Of a stretch of DNA of 64,000 bases, positions 44,801-55,475 are shown one piece after another. The notes under the pieces are model-generated. The model was not told where the DNA came from. It did no database searches and saw only the letters and a program-made list of their open reading frames with translations. The position numbers were made by a program, and so were the translations under genes. The stretch's first letter is position 1; each line of letters opens with the position of its first letter. Source of the stretch: Notospermus geniculatus (lineage: Eukaryota > Nemertea > Pilidiophora > Heteronemertea > Lineidae); NCBI GenBank assembly GCA_002633025.1, contig NMRB01001102.1, forward strand, positions 19,770 through 83,769, written 5' to 3'.

Positions 44801-47800
44801 NNNNNNNNNNNNNNNNNNNNNNNNNNNNNNNNNNNNNNNNNNNNNNNNNNNNNNNNNNNNNNNNNNNNNNNNNNNNNNNNNNNNNNNNNNNNNNNNNNNN
44901 NNNNNNNNNNNNNNNNNNNNNNNNNNNNNNNNNNNNNNNNNNNNNNNNNNNNNNNNNNNNNNNNNNNNNNNNNNNNNNNNTGTATGACCGTCAGTAAATG
45001 GGCCTGTCGTCTAGGCCAGTTCCAGGAGGTGGCTCCCCTGGTGGCAGTTGCAAAAAGCGTGAGGAATACATTTATGTGGATAGCAGTGAAACGAGCAGGA
45101 CGACCTATCAATTTTTTTTTACATTTGAAATCTACGACATTTCTGCTAGTTTCATGTGGATTTTCGCTAAAATCTGGTGTCTAGTTTAAGAAATATTTTC
45201 ACCCAAACATAGCTTTCATCACCCACGTGTACAGCTCTGGTCTGTTGACAGATCTCCAAGGCAACCTACTGATCCTGCCTTTACTCGGAGCTGGATACCT
45301 GTCATCCTTCAAGTTCGTCTCCTCCATTAAGATGAAGTTTCGTGCTTTCCAATGATATATAACACTAAGGAGTTCATCTCGAAGAATATTGATTTTTGTC
45401 TGTGTGAATGTTGGTGTGACGCAGCAAGTGTTCACCAAAAGGCCCATTGAGACGATCCGGGCTAACTGTGTACTGCTACCACAACAATGCCCGAACGGAG
45501 ATCGGGAATCATTGTTGCGTTGACAACGGTGGTCGGAAAAGATCGGAAACGGCGTGCAATCGATCTGGACCGAGCCCAACCCGAGGGATAAGGGCTTGTC
45601 ATGCTTGTAGGCCTAGCGTCGTTGTGTCTGTTCTGTTTCCGATAGGCCTATACTGTATCAAGCAAGTATGCTGCCGTAGAGGAGTACGATTCGGTAATGA
45701 GCGCACACCGCGATCCTTGACCGTACACCACGGTTATTTACCGTACACCACTGTCATTGACCGTACACCGCAGTCATTGACCCTACACTATACAGGCTTC
45801 CCACATGACGTCACGAGTCACGTGATCCGCCATCTTGGAGTACAAACACAGCCAATCAGCGCCAGCCAATCAGCGACCACTGTGTAGTGTAGTGTACTGT
45901 ACTGAGAGCGGTCTTTAATGTTAAATCTAATTAAAGGAGTCTTATGTGGAGCCCAATCTTTTTGGATTATTGAAAGCGATAAGCCAAGTTGTAGGCCTCC
46001 TCAACTTTCTGGGAAGAACTGTCAGGCTGTCCCAAAGTGCACATGAGTACACATTCGCATAACCATCTCTACCAGCAAGAATACCACTTTCATAAGGCAG
46101 TGGATTGCGCAACCATCGGATAGTTCTGATTAGTCAATGCCGTATATGAAACAAAAGTAGTTCTGATTGGTCAATGCCGTAATGGAACACAAAACTAATT
46201 CTGATTGGTCAATGCCATATATGGAACACAAAAGTTATTGACAATGAATCTATAGGCTATCGAACAAGAAGTTACTGACAATGTGGCGTGAGACTATGGG
46301 CAAGTCTCTTTGCCTCACTGGCCTCTCTCCACCCAGGGCTGGGTTGCACAAAACTCATGTTAGCGCTAACATGATGTTAGGCTAAGCGCTAACATCATGT
46401 TAAATGACGTAAAATGACAATGGATTTTGACGTCATCTAACATAAAAGTTAGCGCTAACACCATGTTAGCGCTAACATGAGTTTTGTGCAACCGGCCCCT
46501 GGTGTATAAATGGGTACCAGTCGGAAATGTTCGGGTTGTCGCGCTGAATGAGCAGCTCATCTGAGTTCTACTGAAAGGTTTCAGGATAGACCTGTCATTA
46601 GGGAGGTTTTGCAAGCTTACGTTTTACATTTACGATTACGATTTGACGACGTCATGACGTCACGCCGTATGTCAAGAAAGAACGTGACGCGATGGCGTCA
46701 TCATCTGACTTGAAACTTCCCGTGCCAGGTGAAAAGAGGGTCGATGTATCCCATGTTTGGCAAGTGCTCCAGGGTAGATATGCCAGGCATTCTTCTTGTC
46801 ATTTTTTGCTGCAACTGCGAAATATACCCATTTATGAATGTGTTAAATTGCAAGCGAATTCTTCGATTACAAAATGAAATATTTGGCTTTGATTAAATCG
46901 TAAGTTTCTTACGTGTAGCGAGCGATTTGCACGTAAAAACGTCCCGCAGAGCCGACGTCATGACGTTTTGAAATCGTAATCGTAAATGTAAAACGTAAGC
47001 TTGCAAAACCTCCCTATTGTTGATGTCTGCCTTTTAACCCTAAATTTAACTTAAAGGAACATTACCATAGCGTTTAAACGTGACCTAAGTACATTCTGCA
47101 TGGTTCATTTGTAGTGATAACACAAAGTACAAGACAATTCCCCATTACACCACTGAAAAATTTGGCTTTGAATAAGGTTGTTTTCCTCGAGTGGGGGCAG
47201 CCATTCTCCTGGCAGCAGACGCTTTTTTCCAGGCCTCGCAATAAATCTCGCGACATTATGACGTAGCACCGGCTCACCGCCGCGTCATGACCATAGTCAC
47301 GTCACGTTGTTAGAGCAGTGGACGTGGTGGAGCGAGGCAGAAATGGCGACAAATATCGCTTGTGCAGTAACCATTTCAGTGACGAAGGCTACGTGAGGAA
47401 CCTGCAGCCAGAACAAATTGGAGACACAATAAAAAAAGCTGAAATCGGATGCCATTTCTACCACTTTTTTGCACAAATCTGAGGTTAAAGGCCGATGAGT
47501 GACGTCGTGGCGTCACCGTGGCGTAAACAAGTGAGCCGGAGCTACGTCATATCGCATTACGCAATGGCTGCCTCCATCGGCGCTAAACCTAGGTACAAAT
47601 TAGCCAACATTAATGTTAGCTAAAGTAAGAAAGGTGGTTCAACTGCAAAATTTGTTATAATGAAGTTTATTGAAAGGATCGGGCTACATTAATTTGCTAA
47701 TGATAATGTCCCTTTAATCTCGGTTCATGTACTTTCTATTGGCCATTCTGCTCCGAGGAGTATGGTAATTAAATTGGCCTGAGGTTAGTCATTCTTATTT

Positions 47801-49003
47801 TCGTGGTGTTATTATTATATCCGTGTCTAGAGTATATTCGCCTCACCTCGAATGTAAAATATTTTTCAGCTCCTCAAAAACCAAGGCTGTTATGCGAAAC
47901 TGTTAAAGTTGATGAAACCGCTAAGTGTGCTTGTATCAGCGGCAACAATCCGGAAATCAAAGTCACAGAATTTGAACTGAAAGTCGACGGTACGACTAAG
48001 CCAGCAGAAGGGACAAATACCCCCAAAAATGAGGTAAGTGTTATCCATCCAATCAGGAACCGCGTAACTTTTTATCCCGACAGGGCGGCGCTGTGAGCGG
48101 TTGTACCGAAGACGTCAAAACAGAGCAAAGTAACGCCATGACGTCACGTTACGACGTCCTTGACGCAGTGCAACACGGACGAGACGTCGAAAAAGGTCCA
48201 ACCACTCACAGCGCCTCCTAGTGGCGGTAGTTCAGCAGGTTCCCCCATTCAAATACTAGTATGCAAACTACATGTAGACAGTTTCCACATCCGAGTCACG
48301 GGAATCGCCCTCACAACCAGAATGCGGAAGCGGAATGTGCTGTGCATTTTCGCATACAACATATCGCTTCCGCATCCCGTCTACTGCATTCCGGATGTCT
48401 GGTAAACGCAGCTTTATGCTGGATTCATACTTTTCCGTTTTGCGCTTGTGCGTTCCCTATGTTTATGTGTTGTACTAACAATAAAATTACTTTTTCTACC
48501 ACACACTCACTTAGAAAACAAACTTACAAAACTCAATGCGTTGGGGGCGTTTTTAAAGTGGACTGACCCAACGCTGTCGACTCGTCATTCAGCCAGAACA
48601 GTCGATTTTAACAGACACCCCTAACGCATCGAGTTCTGTCAAAAATGTGCGCTTGGCTTAATTCATTGGCACACGGATTCGGTCCGTTTTCAGTCCGTTT
48701 GCCCCTAGTTTTCCCGACACGAGAACGCAAATATCCATTTGATATATTTTTTCGTACCTGAATCCGACAAAATCCGTGTGTCAATGAACCGCACTTTACT
48801 CGGCGCATGGTTATCCCGCGTTATTCTTCGTCTATGTGCGGCTACCTTAAATTTGCATTCGGAGCAACATCTTTCTCTTATTATTTTGATCCAGATCTCC
48901 GTGAAATTAACAAAGGAGCTCGTTGGAAAGAGCGTCACATGCAAAGCTAAGTACGAATCGACCAACGCCTTTTCTCCCGAGGCCTCTACAAAGCTCGAAG
49001 CTG
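41888..49003 (+). CDS. Gene B: two-Ig-domain protein, incomplete
   Basis: Exons found: signal peptide 41888-41954 (MEMKMYLVAACTVLMLGTVT), Ig2a 47870-48033, Ig2b 48895-49003, all nearly identical to gene C and in the same phases. Ig1 is not found; homology to the intron just before gene C's Ig1 stops at about 44265, near the 629-bp N run (44352-44980). No C-terminal hydrophobic exon is seen between 49003 and the next promoter. As assembled it cannot make an anchored protein. It may be a truncated duplicate, or an unmerged haplotype of gene C. Gene C's own last exon is the nearest candidate to complete it. Confidence 0.65.
42271..43157. repeat. Pair of 236-bp direct repeats in gene B intron 1
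   Basis: TGACATATAACGGGGTTTGA through GATATGTATC occurs at 42271-42506 and at 42922-43157, equal in length and nearly identical. About 415 bp lie between. An LTR-like (TRIM) pair is conceivable, but no primer site was recognised, and part of the interior (42763-42808) also occurs at 56255-56295 without the repeats. Confidence 0.75.
44352..44980. other. Assembly gap, 629 N
   Basis: Run of N in the intron of gene B close to where its Ig1 exon is expected from the gene C layout. Confidence 0.99.
46336..46499. mobile_element. GGGCTGGGTTGCACAAAACTC foldback inserted at a CAG in a SINE
   Basis: Arms as at 6786-6943. It splits the SINE word CCACCCAGGTGTATAAATGG, leaving CCACCCAG on the left and CTGGTGTATAA on the right. 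The intact SINE is at 39467-39483. This gives a 3-bp CWG duplication. Confidence 0.85.
46600..47015. mobile_element. 416-bp MITE, AGGGAGGTTTTGCAAGC ends, ATT duplication
   Basis: Terminal inverted repeats AGGGAGGTTTTGCAAGCTTA continue through ACGTTTTACATTTACGATTA for about 40 bp. ATT is present on both sides (46597-46599 and 47016-47018). Gene C has the empty site CCTGTCATTGTTGATG at about 60635. Confidence 0.88.
47055..47713. mobile_element. 659-bp TTAA-flanked element carrying a THAP fragment
   Basis: TTAA occurs at 47051-47054 and 47714-47717, and the empty site AACTTAATCTCGG is at about 60672. The ends AGGAACATTACCA and (inverted) AGGGACATTATCA are terminal repeats. TTAA duplications are made by piggyBac- and Kolobok-type transposases. 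No transposase is encoded. Confidence 0.82.
47312..47482 (+). pseudogene. THAP zinc-finger second half inside the TTAA element
   Basis: After a TTGTTAG acceptor-like site the frame reads VVERGRNGDKYRLCSNHFSD then EGYVRNLQPEQIG and stops at 47482. YRLCSxHFSxxxY is the C-terminal Cys-His part of THAP DNA-binding domains. The first half (CxxxxC, FHRFP) is absent here, so this is an exon remnant. Confidence 0.55.
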
Positions 49004-49980
49004 GTAAGGAAGTGAAATTTTATGAGATGAAAATACGAAAACTGTACATTATTGTATAGAACTTTCCCCAAAAGATGGTGGCTTCTAATGCGGGTGATCC
49101 ACCGACTTTACGACGAGTTTACGATCAGTTTGCGATTAGTTCACGACGTGTTTGCGACTAGTTTACGACGAAAAATCAAAATCTCTTTCATAAGGTCTGT
49201 GACAAGTTGTCAAGTGTGTATGAAAACTTAGCATGAAAAGAAAGCATACCATAACAAGAAGAACCGCTGTTATTGTAACGTTTTTCATTGCGGCCCATGT
49301 GCCAGTGTGAGTGTGACATTACAATAGATTGACGGAATAACCGGCGACTTGACAATGAGCGACACACAGAGAAACACTGAGTCTGTTTCCTGGTGCGTTC
49401 CAAACAATGGGAGTCACATTGAAAAATGTCCACTCTCAAAAACATTACACCTGTTTCCAAAGCTTGCGTTACTGCTGGATTCAATTGGTGGTGCCACTAT
49501 ATGCTGGTGGCAATGTACAAATAAACTGTCTTTTGGCCTCATTATTGAGTTTTTGAAATTCTGTATAATGGTACAATGAGGAACCCGCGTGCCATTTATC
49601 CCGACAGTCGGCGCTGCGAGCGGTGCGACCGAAGTGACGTCATCGAGGTCGTTCTACGTGTTGACGTTACGTCATGAAAAAATGAGCTGTACATTTTTCT
49701 ACAGGAATAATGAGATAAAGACGTTGTCATTATCGCCATCCCATTTCTTCATTTTTAAAGGAAAAAAGCACCGAAAATGCAGCTATTTTCATTTGGTACA
49801 AGATGATGTAAATTTTAATGCCACGCAACCGAAACAAAAGGGTTATTTAAACAGCCCCAGAGGTTACCAAACGTTCCCTGCTAACGGACGACAGACATCG
49901 CGCCGCGCCACAGTACATGTAGAAGCTCACCAGGTGTGCCAGCCAAAAGACATGTTTACATGTACACTACATGTACTTAC

Positions 49981-50053
49981 TCCTGGTTTGTGCAGGTACT
50001 GTGACCAACATCAAGACAGTGCAGGCAACCACAAGACACATTTTCATCTCCAT
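49981..50053 (-). CDS. Signal-peptide exon in gene A orientation
   Basis: Minus strand ATG at 50053 encodes MEMKMCLVVACTVLMLVTVP, then AQTR and a GTAAGT donor in phase 1. The phase fits the Ig1 exon of gene A. The upstream sequence (50054-50250) is conserved with the promoters of B and C. It lies 13 kb from gene A's Ig1 exon with gene B in between. The simplest reading is that this is the duplicated counterpart of the true exon lost at the N at 37696, but direct splicing to gene A cannot be excluded. Confidence 0.75.
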
Positions 50054-50138
50054 CTTTACGAAATAACAGGTTCGGGAAATCGGGGGTTCGTCTCTACAAA
50101 ACTCTCTTCAGAATAATTTGCGCTGTTTTGTGTCCAAA

Positions 50139-50144
50139 TTTATA
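50139..50144 (-). promoter_or_regulatory. Candidate TATA box before the 50053 start
   Basis: TATAAA on the minus strand within GGATATAAATTTGGACA, 86 bp upstream of the ATG, matching the spacing in genes B and C. Confidence 0.45.
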
Positions 50145-50274
50145 TCCACCCAGGCCTAGAGTTAAAAATAATAATTTGGCTTCTCCCCAACAGTGTATTA
50201 ACAACCTGCCAAATAACTTTTGATAGGTAAAGTACCCGTCTTTATTTACCAATAACTACTTGGTTCTAGGCCTA

Positions 50275-51203
50275 CATGTACAGTCATTGACAAAAGTTTA
50301 TCTACACCCTGATACCTTGAATATTTCAAATACTACTGGGCCAATTTTAACACGGTTGGTACCACATGAAAGTCTGTCTTCTTGGTCACATTTCTGCGTC
50401 AAAATTTTCGAAATTTGGAAATATCACAATTATGTAATAGCTCATCAGAAAAACCCCTAAAACCCAACATTTTTATTATGTGATTTTTGTGACTTTTGTC
50501 ATAGGGTTGATAGAGTGGAAGTTTCTAAGGATTTGTTTCATCAAAATATCTTCAGTGGTTACTGAGATATTTGAGATTATCAAAATTTCGATAATTTGAG
50601 AATTTCCAATTTTTCAAAAAAAATTGATATTGGTAGACAGAGCTCACCTAAAAACGTAGGAGAATGAAGTTTTGGAACTCTTAGCGTAAACTGGTTAGAA
50701 GTTAAGCATGTCTCAAGTTAAGGAGTTAAGCATATCAACATTTTGATATTCTGAAAATATGAATATTTCTGCCCAGTTAAGGCAAAAAGTTCCAAAATTT
50801 TGTAAACCCATATTCTGAGGTTAGCTTTAACATGGCATCAAAATTTCCTGAAAAACACGAAAATCTCGAATTATCAAAATTTCGATAATATCAGATATCT
50901 CAGCAACCACTCGAGATATTTTGATGAAACAAAGCCTAAAATCCTTAGAAAGTTCCATTCTATCAAAACTGCAACAAAAGTCACAAAAAAATTCCACAAC
51001 AAAGCTGTTGATTTTTAGGTTTTTTTCTAATGAGCTATTACATAGATATGATATTTCCAAACTTCCAACGTTTTGATGCAGAAATGTGACCAAGAAGACA
51101 GACTTTCATGTGGTACAAACCGTGTTAAAATTGGCCCAGTAGTATTTGCAATATTCAAGGTATCAGGTGGAGATAAACTTATGTCAATGACTGTACATGT
51201 ACG
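50275..51203. repeat. Foldback of about 930 bp between divergent promoters
   Basis: ACATGTACAGTCATTGACAA and about 320 bp after it (to about 50600) return inverted at about 50880-51203, for example GTCTTCTTGGTCACATTTCT against AGAAATGTGACCAAGAAGAC. In the left duplicate only the right arm remains, starting exactly at the N at 37696. Confidence 0.82.
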
Positions 51204-54200
51204 TCACAACAACGGAAAGACCGTCTACACCGTCGGTCAGCGACCTGTATTCAAGAATTTTCGCATCATTGTGCCATATACAATAACTGTCGGCAGTAAG
51301 TCTGCACACAATTTTTTAAAAGAAATACACGTCACGTATATAATGTTAAACTATAAGTTGAACAATTATCTGAATATATTACCAGATTTCACTGCGTTGG
51401 CGCAAACAGCCTACATGTACATTGTATGTCATAAACAGTGAATTTGAATGGTGGCCCACCGTTTTATTCAGTTCAATTCGGAGACAACCAGGGTTTGGCC
51501 AAAATGCATTACTAGTTCCGAAAGAGAGAGAAAAAAACATTGACTTTAGAATTTAAAGCGAATAGATCCTGCCAGCCAAAGTGTTCAAACACACAGTCGA
51601 TCGCCGCCATCTTGGATATGTTGGTGAATTTTTGCACCAGGGCCATGGCCTTACTCAATCTCTTTGGATACCATACAGAGGTTCTTCACCGAAGTCACAT
51701 CTCAATGTTAATGAGCTAATTAATACATAATAATTAGCCATGTGCTTGGCGGTCAGGAATACATTACAACTCTATGTAATTCAGCACTAATTGTCTGTTT
51801 TTACAACATGCAGACAGGTATCATTCAATCATCAGGCTGCTCAGTGTAGAACATGTGATTTTATTTCAAATCATATCCTAAGAAATGAAATGATAAGAAA
51901 GGTAGTTTGGAAAATATTCCAGTTAAAATCTGATTTCTTTCAGTAAACCCGATTGACACTGACGACCAATATGGCCGCACCAGTTCCTATGAATTCTATG
52001 CTACAGATCTGTGATTTTAGTTGGGGACCATGTTTACAAATTGGGAAAAATGTGTGCCCAGTTTGAAGGCCGACTGCTGCGCACTTATCTATCCGTTTGA
52101 AACATTTTAAAAACTACCATTGAGAAGTCAAGAATCTCTAGTTTTTAAATGTCTAAGCAGTTTGAAAATAGACTTAAGGGACCTGGCCGCAATCACCATG
52201 GAATTCAATCATTTGAGCCTCAAAAGTTTGCAATTTCATGCCAACAGAGTTATGTCGTGGGCGCCGCCGACGTGACATGACGTCGTCCTTTGACGCAGTG
52301 GTCCCCAACTCTGATGGGGTACCGGCAAACCTCATCCTCATCCGCGACGCGGCGCTGACTATCAACGTGGGTAGAACTGCGTCATTGAAAGTGAGGCTAA
52401 CGTTATTTTCCAATTAATTCTGAATAGCACACCCTGTTTCTAGGCCAAATATAACTAAAACGTTGCACTCAATTTCTTATTTTACTTTTCTGTCATTAAA
52501 TACAGAACTGCTAAAATATATCTTATTGCTTTCGAGCAAAACTCCCTGCGGGAACATGATGAATTTAATCGATAAAGTTCACCATTTTAGCGTAAATGAC
52601 AGGCCAATGACCGACGTCATGGGTTGTGAATGACGCAGTTTATGTAACGTCAGAATGACGCACGATTCCTGATGACGTTCAACAATGGCAAAGCATGCGC
52701 ACTTGCGTTTTACCCAGGTTGAGGACCAGCGCCTCCTTTTTGTTTGCCGGTGTAACGTTTTTGAGCGTTCCCCATCTCCGAGTGTTCCCCTGCTATTGTC
52801 TGACGGAATAAGCCGCGACTCGACAATAGAGGACAGACAGAGAAACGTGCCGATCTATCTGCCAGTGTTTCCAGAACAATAGGGGGAACACTGACACACG
52901 GAAACACTGAAAAACGTTACATGTTCGCTGAAGTACGCAAAATTCGGCCTACACAGGCCTCGTGTGGTCTATCATGTTCTGAGCCTTCGTTTGAGGTGTT
53001 TGCGGGGCGTTTGCAATTCTCTTGCTCGTCGCATGGGGGCTTTTTGTTCTTTCACGTCAGCTTTAACTCGCCGGCCATGGAGGATTTCCTTGATGGCATC
53101 GTGGTTGGCGCGTTGGCCTCGCAGCTAGAAGTAAGGCCTGTACCCACTGACGCGATTACTATTCTTTCCTGTACATTGCACATGTACAAATGTACAGGGA
53201 AATGTACACAAATACAAAAACGCACTTTTCTCAAAATTTTCCCAACAGACTTTTAAAATTCTTTCAGTTATGGAAAGTACACAATATTGGCTACAATACA
53301 GGTTTCATTTCAATGCAATTTTTTTAACCTTTCTGAAAGTTAAGGAGCACTGCACACAGTTCAAAATATAAAACCTGACGTTTTCGGCAAAAAACGCCTA
53401 CATTTGACCAAATTATTCAGCAGCGAAGGAGATGAGAAAACAAGTTGAAATTTTGACCAAATAGAGGCAAGATATGTACAATTAAGTAGAATAAGTTTCA
53501 TTACCATGGGTAATTGCCCACATGATGAACCTGCCACCCGAAAATCTGCAAAAATGTCATTTTTTTCAGCCGGAACCCTTTTCAGGGACCCCTTACTCCT
53601 ATATTATGGCTTGGATATAGTCAATATTTCTTTTACACACAGACCTGTCCTCAAATACATGTAGGAGGATTCTAGCACAATTAACTATCTGTAAGTGATC
53701 TTGTCCTCACAGGGGGGCCTTGAAAACTGATTTTTGGATTTCCACCTATAAAAAAATACACATTTGAAAGGCCAATAACTTTAAAATGAAAAGAGATAGA
53801 TCAATTCTGATAGCGGATTCTGAAAGCCTGGGCCAGAATTACCTCGAGTACCAAATATCAGCCCTTTACTCTGACTCATTAGAAAGATATTGACCTCCAA
53901 AAACCCTATAAATTAACGTTAGCGATTCGCGAGGGCGAAAAGGGTGTGTGACACCCAATATTTGGGGGGCCGTATCTCCAAAACCCTTTAGATAGAAGTC
54001 TAAAATTTTGCATGTGTTCATTGCTCATATAAAGGTATCTCCAAAATAAATTTGAGCCAAATCGGAGTCGGTCACCCGGGAAGATTTTTCAACTTTGGTT
54101 GAGTTCATATGGAATGACCCCTATTCAACCTCAGATTTAGTTCTCAGTACCGCCACATGAAGTGGTTGTGGCGCTGTGTTCGCACATGAGTCACCATTCA

Positions 54201-54955
54201 TAAATTATTGATTTTTCACTGCTCACCATGCGGTCTGCTGGGCTGATGGCGGGAAGTTGCCGGTGGGAATTTGATATGGGTAGGCTTATTTTAGGTGAGC
54301 ATGGGGAAAGATCCCAATTGAAATCATTTTATTTGCAGGAACTTTTATTCATTGACATCTGGGGGTAATTTTGGGGGACATTTATGGTATTTTGGGGACA
54401 TTTTGAAGGCCTTTAATTTGGGGACATCAAAAATTCCTACACCGTATAACGGTGTGAAAAGCATGTAATCGAAAGGCCTGCATGCCGCGCGACCAAAATT
54501 TTGGCCGCGGCCGCGGTCGCGTTGTGTATAAACGTTCCCATTCATTTTACATTTGATCAATCCGATGCGACTGCCGCGGTCGGTGCCGCGGTCGCGGTCG
54601 CAGTCGCGGTCGCGCTCTGTATAAACGGGCCTTAATCGGGCGACCACAGTGACTGGTCGCTTGGCGCAACGATCTGTCGCCGAGTGGGCGACAAATCCTG
54701 CAATTCTCCAGTCGCTCTAGCAGTCGGAAGGGCAGTCTCGTAAAAAATCGCACGAAAAATCGCCATGCTGAACCTCCCTATGAGGTGAGCTACTTCATGT
54801 TCACAGCACTAGTGATGTTTAGAAATCAAAAAATTAACGTAAACGTTACCGACAACGTTATTTTTATACCAAAAATGCAATATAAAATCTGGTGAATGTG
54901 TAGTACGAAAAATAACGTTGTCGTAAAGTTTACTTTTATCGTTTGATTTCATTAG
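51204..54955. other. Intergenic region left of gene C
   Basis: No exon recognised. It includes a foldback at about 52745-52925 (GTAACGTTTTTGAGCG ... CTGAAAAACGTTACAT), a SINE head at 53058-53150, a GC-rich CGCGGTCG repeat foldback at 54473-54633 with GGCC-type ends, and a GGGAGGTTTCG-family MITE at 54797-54955. 53250-54200 has no structure I can name. Confidence 0.5.
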
Positions 54956-55188
54956 ATTCAATCACACCGGAAACTTCCATGCTAATAGGCCTATCTGTCT
55001 TCGTTCAACATGAATTCATCTTCAAACTCTTCCCAGGTGAACCATTTACGCCGCCACGTTTGTATCATTATATCCCTTCTTTGAAAATTGTGTGCAGACC
55101 TCCTGGCGATAGTTATTGTATTGATATCATAATGATTGCGAAAATTCTTGAATATGCCGCTGACAACCGGCTGAGAGAGTCTTTCTGA
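54956..55188 (+). CDS. Possible terminal exon of an unknown gene
   Basis: After the acceptor-like TTTGATTTCATTAG the frame reads DSITPETSMLIGLSVFVQHE and continues through KIVCRPPGDSYCIDIIMIAK and ILEYAADNRLRESF to a stop. The left duplicate (41010-41671) keeps most codons (VFAQHE, EYVADNRLRESF) but has a frameshift after SML and the palindromic element inserted. No upstream exon was identified, and the acceptor overlaps a MITE end, so this is tentative. Confidence 0.3.
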
Positions 55189-55313
55189 GGGTGACGTAGG
55201 TCTAGACAGCCATTGCTGAAGAGAAAGGTAACTAACCTATCAAAAGGTATTTAGCAGGTTGTTACACTGTTGGGAGGCGACGACAATTTCTAAAAACTCA
55301 ACGCCATGACGGG

Positions 55314-55319
55314 TATAAA
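55314..55319 (+). promoter_or_regulatory. Candidate TATA box of gene C
   Basis: TATAAA in ATGACGGGTATAAATTTGGCC, 92 bp before the ATG, in a block of about 190 bp conserved in three loci. Confidence 0.5.
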
Positions 55320-55405
55320 TTTGGCCACAAAACGGCACAAATTATTCTGAAGAGAGTTTTGTAGAAACGAACCCCCGTTTTCCCGAACTTTGTTATTTCA
55401 TAAAG

Positions 55406-55475
55406 ATGGAGATGAAAATGTATCTTGTGGCTGCCTGCACTGTCTTGATGTTGGGCACTGTGACTGCACAACTGA
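55406..55475 (+). CDS. Gene C exon 1: signal peptide
   Basis: MEMKMYLVAACTVLMLGTVT then AQL with a GTAAGT donor in phase 1. The hydrophobic core and small residues at TVTA fit a cleaved signal peptide. Confidence 0.85.

Larger units (their letters stand above)
37697..49145. repeat. Left copy of 11-12 kb duplication
   Basis: Collinear with 50844-62680 in the same orientation. Matched anchors: 37697/50844, 38757/53058, 40650/54640, 41560/55080, 43640/57378, 45470/59555, 47720/60675 and 48895/62432. Differences are mainly whole-element insertions. Confidence 0.85.

Noticed and set aside
44249-45184. Long frames of 231-311 residues
   Set aside because: They consist of translated Ns across the 629-bp gap.
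53250-54200. Possible LINE or other retroelement body
   Set aside because: No reverse-transcriptase or endonuclease motif appears in any frame. It is left as unassigned sequence.
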